Shown here in pieces: positions 22,140-33,889 of a DNA stretch of 64,000 nt (position 1 is the stretch's first letter; each line of letters opens with the position of its first letter). The notes beneath the pieces were generated by a model. It saw only the letters and a list, made by a program, of their open reading frames with translations, did no database searches and was not told where the DNA came from. Where the stretch lies: assembly GCA_034231615.1 (NCBI GenBank), contig CM067302.1, positions 11,646,820-11,710,819 of the forward strand. The letters run 5' to 3'. The stretch is from Meghimatium bilineatum (taxonomy: Eukaryota > Mollusca > Gastropoda > Stylommatophora > Philomycidae). Position numbers and translations under genes: made by a program.

Positions 22140-22385
22140 TAATATAAGAAAAAGACAATCTTCATATTTTTGACCACTTCATGAGACAGGGAGGTTTGAA
22201 GAATATAGTCACAACAGGCAAGATTGAAGGCAACAGAGACAGATGGCTACAACGTGAAAATATATTAGACAGTTTGACAACATGGCACGGCAGGGAAACA
22301 ACAACGAGCTTGATACATAATACTTTAGACAGAGAGATATGGAGAACCATGGTCGCCTACGTCAGCCGGCATGGCACCTGATGAT
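22140..22385 (+). mobile_element. R3 retrotransposon 3' fragment
   Basis: The plus-strand frame 22,181-22,381 encodes MRQGGLKNIVTTGKIEGNRD, then LDREIWRTMVAYVSRHGT and stop, followed by a GATAATGTTGAT tail. It is the C-terminal part of the R3 protein, 5'-truncated. Confidence 0.8.
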
Positions 22386-22689
22386 AATGTTGATATCGTC
22401 TTAGCGTAAATAGGCTTCAATTTCTAGCAAGTGTAATTGCGTTACAGCAAACACACACATCGTTAGGATGTTTGTTGTTTGGTCAAGGCTCCACTGACTT
22501 CGTGAACTGTTATTCCACGTGATCTGGTGGTAAAAGTCCATTCGAACCACCGATTGTGGATTATTTTGATCGTCTGTGTCATGAAAATGTTCGGAGATAA
22601 ACTCCGTGAACACATCATTCATTCACATTCATATGTTTATCAATGAACTCTCTAGTGATTGTAAAGATAGTCTTGAAAAAATAATCCAT

Positions 22690-22790
22690 TCACCAAGATC
22701 GATGCCTTCTGGTGCACACATCTGTTCAAGATAGATGCCTTCTGGTGCACACATCTGTTCAAGATCGATACCTTCTGGTGTAAACATATT
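22690..22790. repeat. Short tandem repeat (about 37 bp, 3 copies)
   Basis: AAGATCGATGCCTTCTGGTG followed by CACACATCTGTTC is repeated three times with minor changes. Confidence 0.85.
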
Positions 22791-22799
22791 TTCAACTTC

Positions 22800-24150
22800 T
22801 TGTTTCATCTTCTGTATCCAATCTCAAGATCCTGCAGATCAGCAGGATATAGTCCAGATAAAATTTGTGCCATAATTGACAGCTTAACTGACAAATCGAA
22901 CTTCAGCATAGCCTCTAGGTCAATTTGACACTGTGGGATGAGACCAGTGTTATAAATATATTATAAAGTAGGGGGAGTAGTAATTCCCTTTAAAAAAAGT
23001 CATTCGTGTGTTTCGTGTATCAGATCTTCTTCATGTGATGTTCCTTTTGTGAAAATCTCTACGGGGGAGGGGGGAGAGACTTTTTACCCGCATTTTGGCC
23101 AAAGTTCTAATGCTAAAAGGCATAGACCTATTCTGATTTGCTAAAGGACGGGAAGTTGAATATCTCAACACTACAACCTCCTTATCTACGGGCCTTTATG
23201 GGACAACAAACTCCACCTTAAATTCCTCTTAGTTGCTGCTTACGATATGCTTGACAGGTAACAGTTTAGCTCCCCATGCTCCCCTTTCAGACCCGCCAAC
23301 CAAAGACGATTTCTATTGGAAATTAAGTTTATCTATCACTACGTTCAGATTTTTGTTTACTAGAAACAGATTCTTGAAGAGATTCTTTCTTTTTAATTAT
23401 ATCAAAGAACACATGTCAGCTGTGTTGGAAATTTAATTTATTTATTGGATGATCTCCGTGACAGAAGACACATGGCAATCACATAATACTGTGAATTAAT
23501 TAATACGTCTACAGAAAATACCTTATGACCACTAATCTTTGTATAAATAAATCAAAGTCTTCACGCTCGACCGCATTTAGGGTTACCAAGCGTGTTTATT
23601 CGCTTGAACGAAGCGAGACCAAGTGTGTTAATTTTAACACGTAACACATTTGTTGTATTTGTAAAATGTTATAGAAACTGGGACATAGGCACAACAGGGC
23701 GAAATATAAGTTAGTGTTATAAAACCAAGACAATCTTGGTGAGACATGGACACATCTTTGCACTCAAAACATACAATTGCAATACATATGTGCCATTAAC
23801 ATAAACAAATGTATATTTCCGCAATTTTAGTAAGCAATGTATCAAGTCAAAATATTTTGAGATTACATTTTTTTTAAACTCAGCTGACACAGGTGGATGT
23901 CGTTATATTGTGAAATTGCGTTATTGTTAAAAGTAAATTTTCTCTAAATAATGAAGCGTTTTAAAACTCACAAATTGCAATCCCATTTTTTCCTTCGTGA
24001 ATACTAAATTTATTTTCTTTTTTCTTTTGTTAACGAAATTATAATTAGATAATTAATATCTTTTAAATTATGGTTTTGCAATGTAAATAAAATAATTATT
24101 AAATTATTTTAAATTAAGAATTATGGCCATAAAAACTGTAAGACTACATT
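22800..24150. other. No gene recognised
   Basis: AT-rich, largely unique sequence. A faint minus-strand S1 5'-end signature lies at about 23,180-23,300 (TTAGTTGCTGCTTACGATAT, then CTCCCC). The rest carries no motif I can name. Confidence 0.45.
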
Positions 24151-24540
24151 ACTACTTTTTATCAAAATACTTTATTTATTCTTTCCAATAAATAGCAGTA
24201 TCCAAATGTTAAATCAAAAATACGTTTAAGTGTAAGGGAGTAATACAAATAATACTAAAATTTAAGTAATTCCAAAGTTATTTCATGACAAAAAAGTCGA
24301 GTGAAGTACTTTCTAAGCAGCTCTCCTATACCCCCGTAATCCTCTACTACTTTTTATCAAAATATTTTATTTATTCCTTCCAATAAATAGCAGTATCCAA
24401 ATGTTAAATCAAAAATACGTTTAAGTGTAAGGGAGTAATACAAATAATACTAAAATTTAAGTAATTCCAAAGTTATTTCATGACAAAAAAGTCGAGTGAA
24501 GTACTTTCTAAGCAGCTCTCCTATACCCCCGTAATCCTCT
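24151..24540. repeat. 195-bp tandem duplication
   Basis: Positions 24,151-24,345 and 24,346-24,540 are nearly identical; differences such as ACTTTATTTATTC versus TTTTATTTATTC are rare. It is a recent direct duplication of otherwise unique sequence. Confidence 0.93.
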
Positions 24541-25470
24541 CTCGAGGCGGTATGACATAGAAGGCGCCGACAATCGAAAGTCACTCGGACGCTGAGTATA
24601 GCTCACCACTCAGCTGAGCACGTTTATGCTGTTAACATTCCGTACGACCGAAAACTTCACCCCGGTGACTTCGTCCTGTCTTAACATGTCATATGGGGAG
24701 GAACCAGCCTAGATCCCAATCGGTACTGTGACGAGCGAGCTGACTCGACACTGGCTGAACCTTGACCCCGCGGTGGAGTCTAAGACATGTGAACGGACTA
24801 CTGACACTAGTTCCCATACAAAGTCAAGAGCCAACTTTTGTAGGAAAGTTCCGCGGGGAACTTGAACCTTATACGGACATTATCCCTTAACATCCAAAAG
24901 TTTATGTGCCACACTTTTGTTCACCATGTCAACAGTTAGGGAAGAATGTCGTGCATATTGCTTTCAAAAAAACGTTTTTATAAATAGTAGAACGGGGAAG
25001 AGTTACATAAAATCACTCAAGATAAATGAGAGTTGTTTATTTAAATTATATTACCACATGATCAGATCAAAATATTTGTGTTCTTATGATTTATTAATAT
25101 ATTTGCACATATTAATACATTTCACACGTATTACATCCCCTTAACTGATAGTATCTGCGGGGTTACGACCCTTAATGAATAATGGAAATGTCCACTCTCT
25201 ATAACCCTGCTATCCTAGACAGAGCCTCAAAATATATTTCACAAAATTATTTTTCCATACAGAGCCTCAGTTTTTATCCCATTGTTCCATTGCAATCGCA
25301 TTTTTATCTTCTTAAAACTTCAAGTACAAAAAGATCCATGTTTTTATGTTATGAGTTTAATTCAAGTACAATTAGTTTTCGCAAAAACAAAACACATGAC
25401 ATTTGTTTGGACAATCATTCAATCATGACTATTACATTTTTGTTTGTAAATGTTTTGTAAGGTGTCTTTT
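24541..25470. other. GC-richer block and spacer of unknown nature
   Basis: About 24,541-24,870 is distinctly less AT-rich than its surroundings, with balanced composition and several CpG-containing motifs (GGCGCCGACAATCG, CCGCGGGGAAC). No long frame crosses it. It might be part of an old LTR or a foreign element; I cannot tell. The remainder to 25,470 is AT-rich without recognisable features. Confidence 0.35.
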
Positions 25471-25640
25471 GCTAGGTCATATCGACTTACTGTACCGTGT
25501 CTCTCGTCAAATACAGTCACGTGAACTCATTCTTCTAAATGACTTTTTACTTAACGTTTATTTGTCATTGGCTGTCGACACAATGTATACAAAAGTGACC
25601 AATGAAAATCACTGTAATGGTTAAATAATGTGACTTCAGA
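25470..25640. repeat. Dispersed copy related to the 32.85-kb foldback element
   Basis: GTATACAAAAGTGACCAATG, preceded by CGACACAATG, matches a segment of the foldback at 32,965-33,010 (GTATACAAATAATGACCAAT, preceded by GCGACACCAA). Only one arm is well preserved. Confidence 0.5.
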
Positions 25641-26039
25641 TGGATTATTTTCAAATAGTCCACACAACTAATTGAGAGACATGATTATACAGTGTAGTAA
25701 ACAATGTGTAATGGGGAATTTTTTATACCACACCGGTATATTCCGGTCATTTCTATTTGTACTGTGTCTTTCAGCAGACATGGGTTCCATGCGATCTGTT
25801 GCATTCTTTATCTTTATAATAACTAATGAAACCAGTATTCTGGTTTTCACACTTTTCTTTTATTAATATATGATATACAAGTTGTTTGGGAAAATTAGCA
25901 GTATATTGCCCCGAATGATTGATGCATAAAATAACCATCTTTTAATACGTATTGTGTTTAGGCAAGTGCCACCAACTCGTTCCGTCAAAAGCACTAGACA
26001 ACACAAATTGTTTTTAAAAAGTCACACACCATTAGTTGT

Positions 26040-26303
26040 TGTTTTTTTAAATCTCGAGAGGGGAACAAAGAATAGCAATACTGTTTGCCTTTCATGTATA
26101 TTTTAAGAAGCGACTAAGGAGGTTATATGGTGGAGTTGGCTGCCCCCTCCTATATAAGATCAAAATGATCCAGTGCCATTATAAAGTCGAATGTGTTAAG
26201 TCAAAAGCGAAGATCTCGCATCAATGTTGTGAACAATGGCAAAACGCATTACGAACTACACCCTGCTATTCTGCAGGACTTTGAGAAAAAACGCAGAAAC
26301 TCA
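26040..26303 (+). mobile_element. S1 SINE-like copy, diverged
   Basis: Plus-strand copy: GCGACTAAGGAGGTTATATG, GGAGTTGGCTG, AGCGAAGATCTCGCA, AACGCATTACG, CTACACCCTGCTATTCTGCA, then TTTGAGAAAAAACGCAG. The order matches the S1 consensus. Confidence 0.7.
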
Positions 26304-26859
26304 ATTATCCAGAGTGAGAACTAATATGGAAAACATCTATGTCTTGTTGACCAGATCTCAATGTCCTTTTTATCTCCTGTTACCAGGATTGATAACATCG
26401 TCCGTAATATCACTCCCTTAATACCCACTTGTGCTTTACTTCTTTCTCTCCAACTTTCATCATCCCTTGCCTCCCATTTCGTCATATGTGTGTTTCTATT
26501 CATTGTTAGTCAGCTATCGTTTGTCCTGATGATGGTTTCTTTTTCAAAACGTCGTATGTCTTTGCGCCTATTCGCTAGTATGTCGTGCGTATACATATTG
26601 ATAACATTTGTATCTAAATCCGTTTTTCCTTATATTGCACTGTGTTGTCCCAGCCCTCGTATTTCCAGCCGATGTGTTGTTCCCGGTACTAGAGATTAAT
26701 TCCTATAGACCAGAAAAAAGCTTGTCATCTTTCCACAAGGATTATTTCTATCGTATATCTTATGCATCGCATAATTCTTTTCTCCTTCTTCCTCGTTTTT
26801 CAGCAGGTCAGATGCTGATATGGATTCCATCAAAGAACTGAACTGTTCAAAGAACATCT

Positions 26860-26965
26860 CCAGTGCAGCAGTTAGACAGTGCAGCAGTTAGACAGTGCAG
26901 CAGTTAGACAGTGCAATAGTTAGACAGTGCAGCAGTTAGACAGTGCAGCAGTTAGACAGTGCAGT
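26860..26965. repeat. 16-bp minisatellite, about 6 copies
   Basis: Tandem AGTTAGACAGTGCAGC units with one variant. Confidence 0.92.
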
Positions 26966-27204
26966 AGAACTTTCCGCCAGAGCTGTTTCAGATAGCCATT
27001 GTTTCCCCTTTGTGCTGTGATATAGTGGGCAGTTTTGTAAAAGAATAGAAGCATTCACAAACTTATTTTTATGTCGCAGATTCTTCCAGATCTGCTACAT
27101 AGTTTGATTTTTTTTGTGAAATTACCCCCCTCCCTTCAAATATATAGCCCCAAACGTGAACCTAATTACATTTTGAGAACCAATGATCTTTATCTGCTTC
27201 CTCT

Positions 27205-27435
27205 TTTTATGCGTTCGTCCTCAAACTCCTGTATGTTATCAGGAGAATGGAATGTGGTATGTCATAATTTACATCGTGGTTGCGATATCTGCGCCTTTCG
27301 ATCTGACACACCCTATTCAGCATGACTTCAGGATAACATGATCCTCTATTGAATAGGAGAGCCAACTCAACCTCCCAAAACCTTCTTAGTCACATTTTAC
27401 GATGTGCATGGTAGACAACAATAAAAGTACCACTA
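27205..27435 (-). mobile_element. S1 SINE-like copy
   Basis: Minus-strand copy with TGCGTTCGTCCTCAAACTCC at its 3' side, GGAGAATGGAATG, GCGATATCTGCGCCTTTCG, and CTTCTTAGTCACATTTTACG at the 5' side. Confidence 0.75.
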
Positions 27436-27439
27436 ACCA

Positions 27440-28045
27440 CTAACTTTGCTTGATTTTTCCACACCACAGTGGCACCACTGATCAAAACCACATAGCACAG
27501 TCCACACCACGCATTGTTTGTGTTTTGGTTTTTCTTACTGGTCCTAATGTTGACATCTTAAGAGCAATCTTACTTTCGTGAACTGTGTTCACGAGATAGA
27601 AATAGGGCTCTGTTTACTGGAAGAAAACTTGACTAATGTGTCTTAGATAGTCACTGACTAAACATAATGCTTCATTAATAAAATATAATTTAGTCACAGT
27701 AAACAGGGAACTTCCCACTTTATAGAAGGTGGTTTTCACTTTATAGAAGGTGGTTTTACGTTTGCAATGAAGGGGAGATAATATACACAGTTGTCAACAG
27801 ATTTTTTTAAATTAATTATTGTGTCACAACAAAGTTGAGAAATCTACTCCTGATGTACTTTCACTTTAAATTTGCATTTACCAATTAGTGTATTATTTTT
27901 TTAATTGTATGCATCTGTCTAAAATATTTTTACAAATTATTGTTTCCTATATACAAAAATGAGAAATTTGGATGAGATCCCCTTGTTCTATCAATTTAAA
28001 AAAAACCATAGGGTTACTGTTTCATTGTTACAGTTACTCTTACTG
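27440..28045. other. No gene recognised
   Basis: AT-rich spacer with a 21-bp direct repeat (CACTTTATAGAAGGTGGTTT, twice near 27,717-27,758). Nothing else is supportable. Confidence 0.45.
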
Positions 28046-28049
28046 CAAT

Positions 28050-28560
28050 TACTGTTACTTATTGAAGCACCTGCCATCTGATGTTAATATGGTGCCAAGA
28101 TACTTGACTTTATCCCCATGATTTAATGCTGAATCATAGATAGTAATGTTGTATTCTGGCGGTGTGTATTTCTTGAAACAGCCATTACTTCTGGTTTCTT
28201 CTGGTTTAGACTGAGAGTTTTGTTTTCACTTTTTTTTACTACCATGTCTAACAAGGTTTAAATTTCTTGTTCTCTCCCTGCAATCAGAACTGTATCGTCA
28301 GCATATCTTAGATTATTCAGATTTTGTAACCTCCAACTGCTATTCCTAGCATGTTTTCTAAGTCTCACATAATATCCTCTGTATACAGAAAGAAAAGATC
28401 TGGTGACATTACACATCCTTGTCTGATGCCCATCTCTATCTTTTGAAATTCTCCTACATTACCGTCAACCCTCGACACAGCTGTTTGTTTCCAATACATG
28501 TTTCTTACTACTATCTTTAGATCTTTTCCATCAACATAGCTGTCGTCTTATTTTTTCATA
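28050..28560 (-). mobile_element. Non-LTR reverse transcriptase fragment (catalytic core)
   Basis: The minus strand, with frame breaks, reads VDGKDLKIVVRNMYWKQTAV, then GIRQGCVMSPDLF, then a decayed LRYADDTVLI-like stretch, then a KYLGTIL-like block. This covers motifs B, C and E of a reverse transcriptase with no RNase H. It is probably a more 5' portion of R3 or a relative. Confidence 0.7.
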
Positions 28561-28583
28561 CAGTCATATGTAGTAGAATTTAT

Positions 28584-29460
28584 ATGCGTATTCTTATACA
28601 ACTTCTGATTTATGAAACAACAGAGAATGAACAACGTAAAAACAAACTCAGTAAACTGCTTTTCGCTGACAATAAAAACATCATGTATGATGACGAAGAA
28701 AAACTGCAAACTCACATCAACTCACTATCAAGAATATGCAATAAATACAACAAGCGAATCAATAGACAAAAAGCAGAAACTATGCAAATAACGAGATCAA
28801 CAGAGCATTTAAACATTCAAATAGAGAACACAAAAATAATACAAGTCAAAGAGTTCAAGCACCTACGAAGTATCTTCACAGAAGACGGACGAGTCAATTG
28901 AGATAGATAGAAACAAGATGTCAAAATGAAAATATTGTGATATACCAGATGTCACTTTTGCTAAAGCACCCAAAAAACAACATGGAAGTAAAGAAACTCA
29001 TAAGTAAGATTATCTTTGTGTCAACATTATGCTACCAATGTCAGACTTGGCAACTAACACCTACACATAAGAGAAAGATCGAAACTTGCGAAATGTCTAA
29101 GTAAGGCTATTTGAGTCATCAGATTCGACAAGTTGCGCAATTAGAACATCAGACGGATACTAAGTATAACACAGTGCATCAAGTATATAGAGAAACAACC
29201 GATACAATTGTTTTGACGTCTTATGAGGTTGAACGGTCCTATAAGAGCATATAAGAAGATTTAAATAATGATACAAAGCTAAGGGCAGACCTAGGAAAAG
29301 ATAGATAGACAACATCAAGACCATCCTGAATAAACATGACTTCACTACAACCATAGCAACACACCTGGCTCTGGAGCACAGACTACATCTTCTGTACAAA
29401 CCTCTACGCTCAGCGGCAAGTATGGACGTTATGACAATAGACAATTCTTATAAAAACGTC
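28584..29460 (+). mobile_element. Non-LTR reverse transcriptase fragment, opposite orientation
   Basis: The frame 28,584-28,901 gives LLFADNKNIMYDDEEKLQ (motif C with DD changed to DN), KRINRQKAETMQITR, and FKHLRSIFTEDGRVN. Beyond the stop, decayed similarity continues to about 29,440. It lies back to back with the minus-strand fragment at 28,050-28,560. The altered catalytic pair and many stops show it is dead. Confidence 0.7.
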
Positions 29461-29464
29461 CGCA

Positions 29465-29990
29465 TTGGTAATAATTACTGAAATTTAAACCCCCTCCCTC
29501 CATTATCCAATTATTTTATTTTTTGTTTCTATATATATTCTATGCATCGTGTTTTATCTATTATCTTTCTCATGTTCTCATTGCGTATTTTGGTTGAGTC
29601 TGATGATTCCAATGGCCTTCTTCAGACATTTCATTTTGCAAGTTTTGATCTTAAATAAATCAAAAATCCTGTATACCATTCAACATAACTGCAGAATGTT
29701 CACAGTGCTCAACAATTACATACTTGGGTTATACATTGTTCACTTTCTCCACCTCGGATTCATTTATGGATCACATTTACGGATTTAGAAGTTATTCATG
29801 TGACATTGGACTATTCAACAATCTCAAAAACATTAATCTATTGTTTCTTTTGATCCATGTGCTCGCTTTTATTGCAGCTTTCTTTGCCAGAGAAACTTCT
29901 ACCATTTATTCATTTTAACACAGGTGGGAGAGTTGTAAGGAATATAATTTTAACATAGGTGGGAGAGTTGTAAGGAATATAATTTTAACA
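29465..29990. other. No gene recognised
   Basis: AT-rich. Short frames of under 80 residues occur without domain signals. Just before the TA run, TTTTAACACAGGTGGGAGAG is repeated (about 29,915, 29,950 and 29,985), so the microsatellite sits at the end of a small 35-bp tandem repeat. Confidence 0.5.
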
Positions 29991-29997
29991 CAGGTGG

Positions 29998-29999
<2 letters not shown>

Positions 30000-30076
<77 letters not shown>
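30000..30076. repeat. (AT)n microsatellite
   Basis: Uninterrupted alternating A and T for about 76 bp. Confidence 0.98.
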
Positions 30077-30079
<3 letters not shown>

Positions 30080-30679
30080 TACACAGGGAAAAAAAGGTGG
30101 GTATACGGCGTTTACAGAAGTGGATGGTCAATGCTTTAACATGAATGGTCACCACCTCTCCTCCCCCCCCCATATGGCCGTCATACTTTGCACATAGGGA
30201 GTTTTGCAGGAAAAAAAACCCAAGCTTACGTATGAAACATTTTGAGTAATCAAATAATTTTCCTATATATCTACTGTCATAATATAAAACGGGCGGCGGT
30301 GTGGTTTGTTGTGTATTCTCCGTAGCGTTAATTATGAGGTTACGTTATCTAAAGAGGAAGGGTTCAATTATTTCGTGTGTATACAGTGTCAGAAGGATGA
30401 GCGAAGAATATTAACACTCTGATCTGCCATGCATGTCATAAGAGACTACTAATAGGTTTGAGGTTAGTGTTGAGTATGAGAACTAGCAACAAAAAGAACC
30501 ACTCAAACCTTCCCATATATATATGGGCCTCACAACCTCCACCCATACAGACATACATACAGACACACATAAATACCGACATAAATGCACTAATATAATG
30601 CTTACTTTAACTAGGTTTATAATAAAGGTGTATTAAAAAGGTGTAATAATGGTATATTAAAATAATATAATAATTTATC

Positions 30680-32625
30680 CGTGCCTTTATAAAGTTCAAT
30701 ATTTCTATTTATTTCATTGCCATTTTAATCTGTTGCTGCCTGGTGCCCAAAAAGCCGTCGTTGTTTTAGTGAAGCCCCCAAGCTGTCATGGGAACAGAAC
30801 ACATTAGGTGATCATCTTTTCTATCTCTATTGTAAATAGGAATTCCTTGGAAAATTTGAGACTTGGCAACTTGTACAGCTTTCTTGCAGTACTGTCCGGG
30901 TTATAACAGCCTCTCTACAAGTGCTTAATTGCTTTATTGGCACTATTTAAATTTATGTTTCATTCTTGCGATATCAGGCTTAGTTCAGAAAGCTCTTGAA
31001 GTGCATCACACATCGATCTTAAGTCTAGAATAAACTCCACAGTAGCAATCTTCTTCATCAATCCCTGATATGTGCACCTATCTTTTTTTAAATCTCTGAA
31101 ATTATCATCTTTAGCATTTCTAAAATGACACACTAAGTCTTTATAATCCTACCAAACTGCAGATACTGAGCGAAAGCTGGATGTTACCCAACTAATGCTT
31201 AATATTCGTTCAATTTTCAACAACTGCGCTTCCAGTGAAGTGGCACATACATGGAGTTCGCGATTATTCTTTGGTCGATGCATGATTTTAAAAAAAAACG
31301 TGTCAATACACGATTTGAATCTATTAATTCCAGAAATTTTCTTATCAGCATCGTGGACAGATAATTCCAGATTATGCGTAGCACAGTATCAAACAATTAA
31401 TGATGGAAATTTATCTTTTAGTAACTTTATTTTACTACGAGAACCCAACATCGTAAGTTGTACCATCACAAGCAACATAAAGTAAACATTCATTCAGGCA
31501 TTCTTCTGTCAATCCAATAGAATGAAGACATCTAATCAAAGCGGAGAAGATGCATGCGGGTGGTACATCTTCTAGTTCAGCTAAGTCAATAAATAAATTA
31601 ACTAGTCAGATCATTTCACAACCTGAAATTATTGCGCGAATATACAAAATAAAGTAGATTTTCTGACTGATTGTTGTCGCCTGATTGTTATATTTAGTTT
31701 TCATCTTCTTGCTATGATTTATAATGGTGACGCAATCATGTGTAGAGCGAAGTATTCGTCCCATATCAACGCCGTTAAGTTCTTGCAGATTAATTTTCAT
31801 TTCAAAATTTTGAATGACTGATGTGTGTGTGCAATTTTATAGACCTTTTTAGTTGTTTATTTTTGGAGTGATTTAAATTTTAGGGGTACCGTTTTCAAAT
31901 GTCTTTTTCTTCGCGTCTTCTAATATTGTTATGAGTGTGTGGCTATCGTTTGCTTTATGTTTCAATATTTTTATTTGTAAAGATGTTAACTGTTGTTCCC
32001 GAGTTTTGCCAAAATTCTTGATTCTTGATTAGAAAACTGGCCTCACAGCACCTGGTGCATTCCCATAAGTACTCCGCCCTCTGTTCCAGCAGCCATTCGA
32101 CTCGATGGTGTTTCGAGTCCAATGCCGCCGAAATAGACGTCGACATCAGGACACAACTCTGGCCCTTGCGACAGTTTTCTTTGTTGTTTCGTCCACCCAC
32201 GACGTGTCTGTAACTAGTTCAAGCATAACGTCGGCATGTCGGAACAACATGGTAACTGTTATCGAAGGTTACGACTACGGGATTGTATAGGTGACGTGTC
32301 ATGAAGCTTCTATAAGAAGATATCCTCAATATAAAGGCATGTCATCTACTAAAGTTTTCTGTTGCATGGTTGATTTGTCTAGTGAGCCATTGGTGAGACC
32401 CACAGACACAACCGCATGCGCAGTTTTGCCAAAATATGCTACTTCACTGTTTGCCTATTCCTTTAAAATCTTAGATCCCATTTTAGCCTGCATTCCGAGT
32501 GTTTAAATTTTGCTACAAGCATTGCAACATATATTTCCATCCTTTGCTAGCAACCAAACGTTTCTTTCCCAGAAATCATTCGTTTGCTCCATTGTCCAAC
32601 TATATTTCACTTGTTCATTCGTCTT
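30680..32625 (-). pseudogene. hAT-like transposase relic (KIAA1586/C17orf113-like family)
   Basis: Minus-strand relic read from the right. An N-terminal block (about 32,620-32,520) gives FWERNVWLLAKDG and CCNACSK, then KMGSKILKE. Around 31,985-31,910 it gives SLQIKILKHKANDSHTLITI and LEDAKKK. The frame 31,800-31,606 gives INLQELNGVDMGRI, then CEMI, with LAELEDVPPACIFSALIRCL next (about 31,585). Then come CVAHNLELSVHDA (about 31,385), PKNNRELHVCATSLE (about 31,270), VTSSFRSVSAVW (about 31,180) and FILDLRSMCDALQELSEL (about 31,030-30,975). The order matches my recollection of hAT-derived KIAA1586-like proteins. Stops, frameshifts and an apparent insert near 32,000-32,320 make it non-coding. Exact ends are uncertain. 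Confidence 0.75.
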
Positions 32626-32846
32626 AGTAGAATATGAAGATGCTGCAACTACAATCGATTCCGACGTTTTCATTATTGATTCCGCGCAATCGTTTCCATA
32701 TTTTTGGTGCTTGTAATGGGAATAAATTGTGATGTTGTTAATTTTAAACAGAAATTCGTGAATATTTTGCGCCTAGTGTTTGTCACAAGCTGAAACAGTC
32801 CTGTAGTATGTGCACTTGGAAATGACCTTAGGGCCCTATATGGTAC

Positions 32847-33058
32847 AGAAGACCTCTTTACATAATTAATTAGGACGTCATTCATTATGTGTTTTATTAT
32901 TACCGTGCTGTTCGCTGGCTACCATTTATATACTTGGAAGTCGCCTGGCTATTTTTGGCATGCGACACCAAGTATACAAATAATGACCAATGAAAACCAC
33001 GACAATAATAAAAAACATAACGAATGAAGTTCTAATTAATTATGTACAGAGGTCTTCT
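32847..33058. mobile_element. Foldback (long inverted repeat) element
   Basis: The left arm starts AGAAGACCTCTTTACATAAT and the right arm ends with its near-exact complement (ATTATGTACAGAGGTCTTCT). Pairing continues inward past GTCATTCATTATG and again at TATACTTGGAAGTCGC, leaving only a short central loop near 32,955. The whole 212 bp can fold as one imperfect hairpin, as foldback MITEs do. A related partial copy is at 25.5 kb. Confidence 0.85.
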
Positions 33059-33059
33059 T

Positions 33060-33565
33060 CTCTAGATGGGTTTTGTTTGGGGTAAAGTCCGTTGATAAGG
33101 GGGCGGTGGATCATTCTTTCTCTTAAGAAGTCAGATCATGACACTTAGTACTAGAAAAAAAGGCCAAAAAGGGCAACCCTCCTACCCCCCCCCCCTCAAT
33201 AAAATAATCTTGGTTGTCCAAAAATAAAAATGTAAAAGAAAAACAAAGGAAATTGAGGGAAGGATGAGTCGAAGACATAGGTAACCATTTTAAGTCTGTA
33301 CATTTTCCTCTCCCCCTTATCGAAGACGTATCTATGACCCTGGTTCTGGTGTATGTCCCTATAGGCCCCCAATGTTATTCCTGGACAATTGCAAGTGGTA
33401 GAGTGTTGATACCGATCGATATGGTGTAAATGTGCATTGAGACGGCTATGTTCCGTTCACAGTCGAAAAATCTCAACTCGTTTATTGCTGCTCAATTTGT
33501 TGCTGTTGTCTTCCTGAGATTGATAGCTTAGTATCCCTTAGTTCTCTCCAGGGTCATTATCACGG
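33060..33565. other. No gene recognised
   Basis: Unique spacer with C-runs near 33,186 and 33,312; no frame, motif or repeat that I can support. Confidence 0.45.
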
Positions 33566-33567
33566 TC

Positions 33568-33612
33568 ATTATCATTAAGTACCATCTCCGCAACGAAGGT
33601 TGGCTGCAACGG
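33568..33612 (-). mobile_element. R1 3'-terminal stub
   Basis: Only the last ~45 bp of R1 are present: an ATTATCATTA tail followed by AGTACCATCTCCGCAACGAA and GGTTGGCTGCAAC on the plus strand. It is an extremely 5'-truncated insertion. Confidence 0.85.
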
Positions 33613-33889
33613 CACTGTAGTCGCATGTTATTTTATCACAGCTTTTACTTCCATGAAACTTTCAAGTAGTCCTATTCGCTATCCTCATGTATATTCTTGA
33701 AAATTGTATTCTTTAAAAAAATATATCTAGACATTGAGATATGGTCCTATTGTGTCTTTGGTCACAAAACACATGTTAAAATCATATTTAGTCTGATAAT
33801 TTTGAATATGTGCCAGGCAGTGTCAAAGGTCATGTAAACATTAAGTCGTGCGAGAAATGTAGTGAAAATTACAAGGAAGAATTATCATT

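Noticed and set aside
24541-24870. LTR or viral insertion
   Set aside because: Composition differs from the surroundings, but I found no paired repeats, primer-binding site or coding motif.
25470-25640. Complete second foldback element
   Set aside because: Only one arm matches the 32.85-kb element; the other side does not pair convincingly.
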